DNA of 39,462 bases from a virus. Shown in pieces: positions 39,200 through 39,462 of this stretch (the stretch's first letter is position 1; every line of letters begins with the position of its first letter). The position numbers were made by a program, and so were the translations under genes. The stretch is from positions 1 to 39,462 of IMG/VR virus record IMGVR_UViG_3300022540_000486; one strand, 5' to 3'. The notes under the pieces were generated by a model. It saw only the letters and a list, made by a program, of their open reading frames with translations, ran no database searches and was not told where the DNA came from.

Positions 39200-39444
39200 T
39201 CTCGTATTTTCTCAAATCGTTTATTGGCCTCATCTATCGACAGGCCGCGCAATTCATATTTCTGAGCTAAATCCCTAACCGTATCCCCTTCCAGTAAATC
39301 ATACCTTTCTACTGGTTGAGCCAGGGCAGCGTCTTGTTTAATCACTATCGGGCTTGAGCATCCCGCCAAGGCCAACAGTACGCAAATCCATATCCAGGCA
39401 ACCGGTAGGATCAGCAGCGACTTTAATTTTCTGTACTCGGTCAC
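39196..39444 (-). CDS. Small lipoprotein with LysM-like motif
   Basis: 82 aa from GTG at 39444 (AAAGG upstream). N-terminal hydrophobic stretch with lipobox LAGC, Cys29. Mature part contains YDLLEGDTVRDLAQKYEL, which resembles the first half of a LysM peptidoglycan-binding repeat. Follows the endolysin gene if the window ends are joined (22-nt gap), so an outer-membrane spanin (Rz1-like) role is conceivable. Confidence 0.5.
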   Translation of the reverse strand: MTEYRKLKSLLILPVAWIWICVLLALAGCSSPIVIKQDAALAQPVERYDLLEGDTVRDLAQKYELRGLSIDEANKRFEKIRE

Positions 39445-39462
39445 GATAAACTACCTTTGTTA

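Noticed and set aside
1-39462. Integrase, excisionase or CI-type repressor
   Set aside because: None recognised; lysogeny therefore not claimed, although distant or unknown types cannot be excluded by reading alone.
1-39462. CRISPR array or tRNA genes
   Set aside because: No regularly spaced repeats and no cloverleaf pattern seen.

Overview
The window looks like an essentially complete genome of a tailed, podovirus-type double-stranded DNA phage. There are no host genes, rRNA, tRNA, integrase or CRISPR. Its late genes follow the P22 / Bordetella BPP-1 plan: small and large terminase, portal, scaffold, BPP-1-type major capsid and cement proteins, adaptor, gp10-like stabilisation protein, needle-like protein, gp14-like protein, three ejection proteins, tailspike. 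The host is probably Gram-negative: the phage carries an L-alanyl-D-glutamate peptidase-type endolysin, small lipoproteins, a Lar-like antirestriction protein and a CsrA homologue. The exact host cannot be read from the sequence.

Layout. (1) Minus strand 23.0-0.0 kb, read right to left: late genes from terminase to endolysin. Six tail- or fibre-like genes (17.2-20.5 kb) sit unusually between terminase and portal, and an HNH homing endonuclease is inserted at 9.3-9.8 kb. (2) Minus strand 39.4-37.5 kb: two lipoprotein/secreted proteins, a membrane protein and a LamG-like adhesin. This block reads like a continuation of the late operon across the window ends, so the genome was probably cut open inside its lysis/adhesin region. 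(3) Minus strand 30.3-23.2 kb: the leftward early/middle operon with a Cro-like HTH protein, a ParB-like protein, a nucleotidyltransferase-like protein, two HNH proteins, a cytosine methyltransferase-like protein, a DnaT-like replication protein, a NinB-like protein, a Crp/Fnr-like regulator and many microproteins. (4) Plus strand 30.4-37.5 kb: the rightward operon with ERF annealing protein, YqaJ-type exonuclease, an HTH protein, a CsrA/RsmA homologue, Lar-like protein, small zinc-ribbon and membrane proteins, a lipoprotein and a sulfotransferase-like protein.

Control. Overlapping divergent promoters lie at 30.35-30.38 kb. The only long non-coding gap (28132-28635) holds DnaA-box-like sites, inverted repeats, an AT-rich stretch and, on the plus strand, a self-contained small RNA gene: a near-consensus promoter, two stem-loops and an intrinsic terminator, about 70 nt in all. 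It lies opposite to the leftward transcripts and resembles lambda OOP RNA in layout. A second intrinsic terminator (11952-11975) lies inside the late operon, downstream of the capsid genes.

The most unusual items are the phage CsrA homologue (33910-34086), the small RNA gene (28395-28500), the sulfotransferase-like protein, the Crp-like protein placed just upstream of the terminase genes, and the structured RNA in front of the homing endonuclease. Most genes are joined by ATGA or TAATG overlaps, so translational coupling is pervasive. Several true starts are internal ATG or GTG codons that follow a clear ribosome-binding site.
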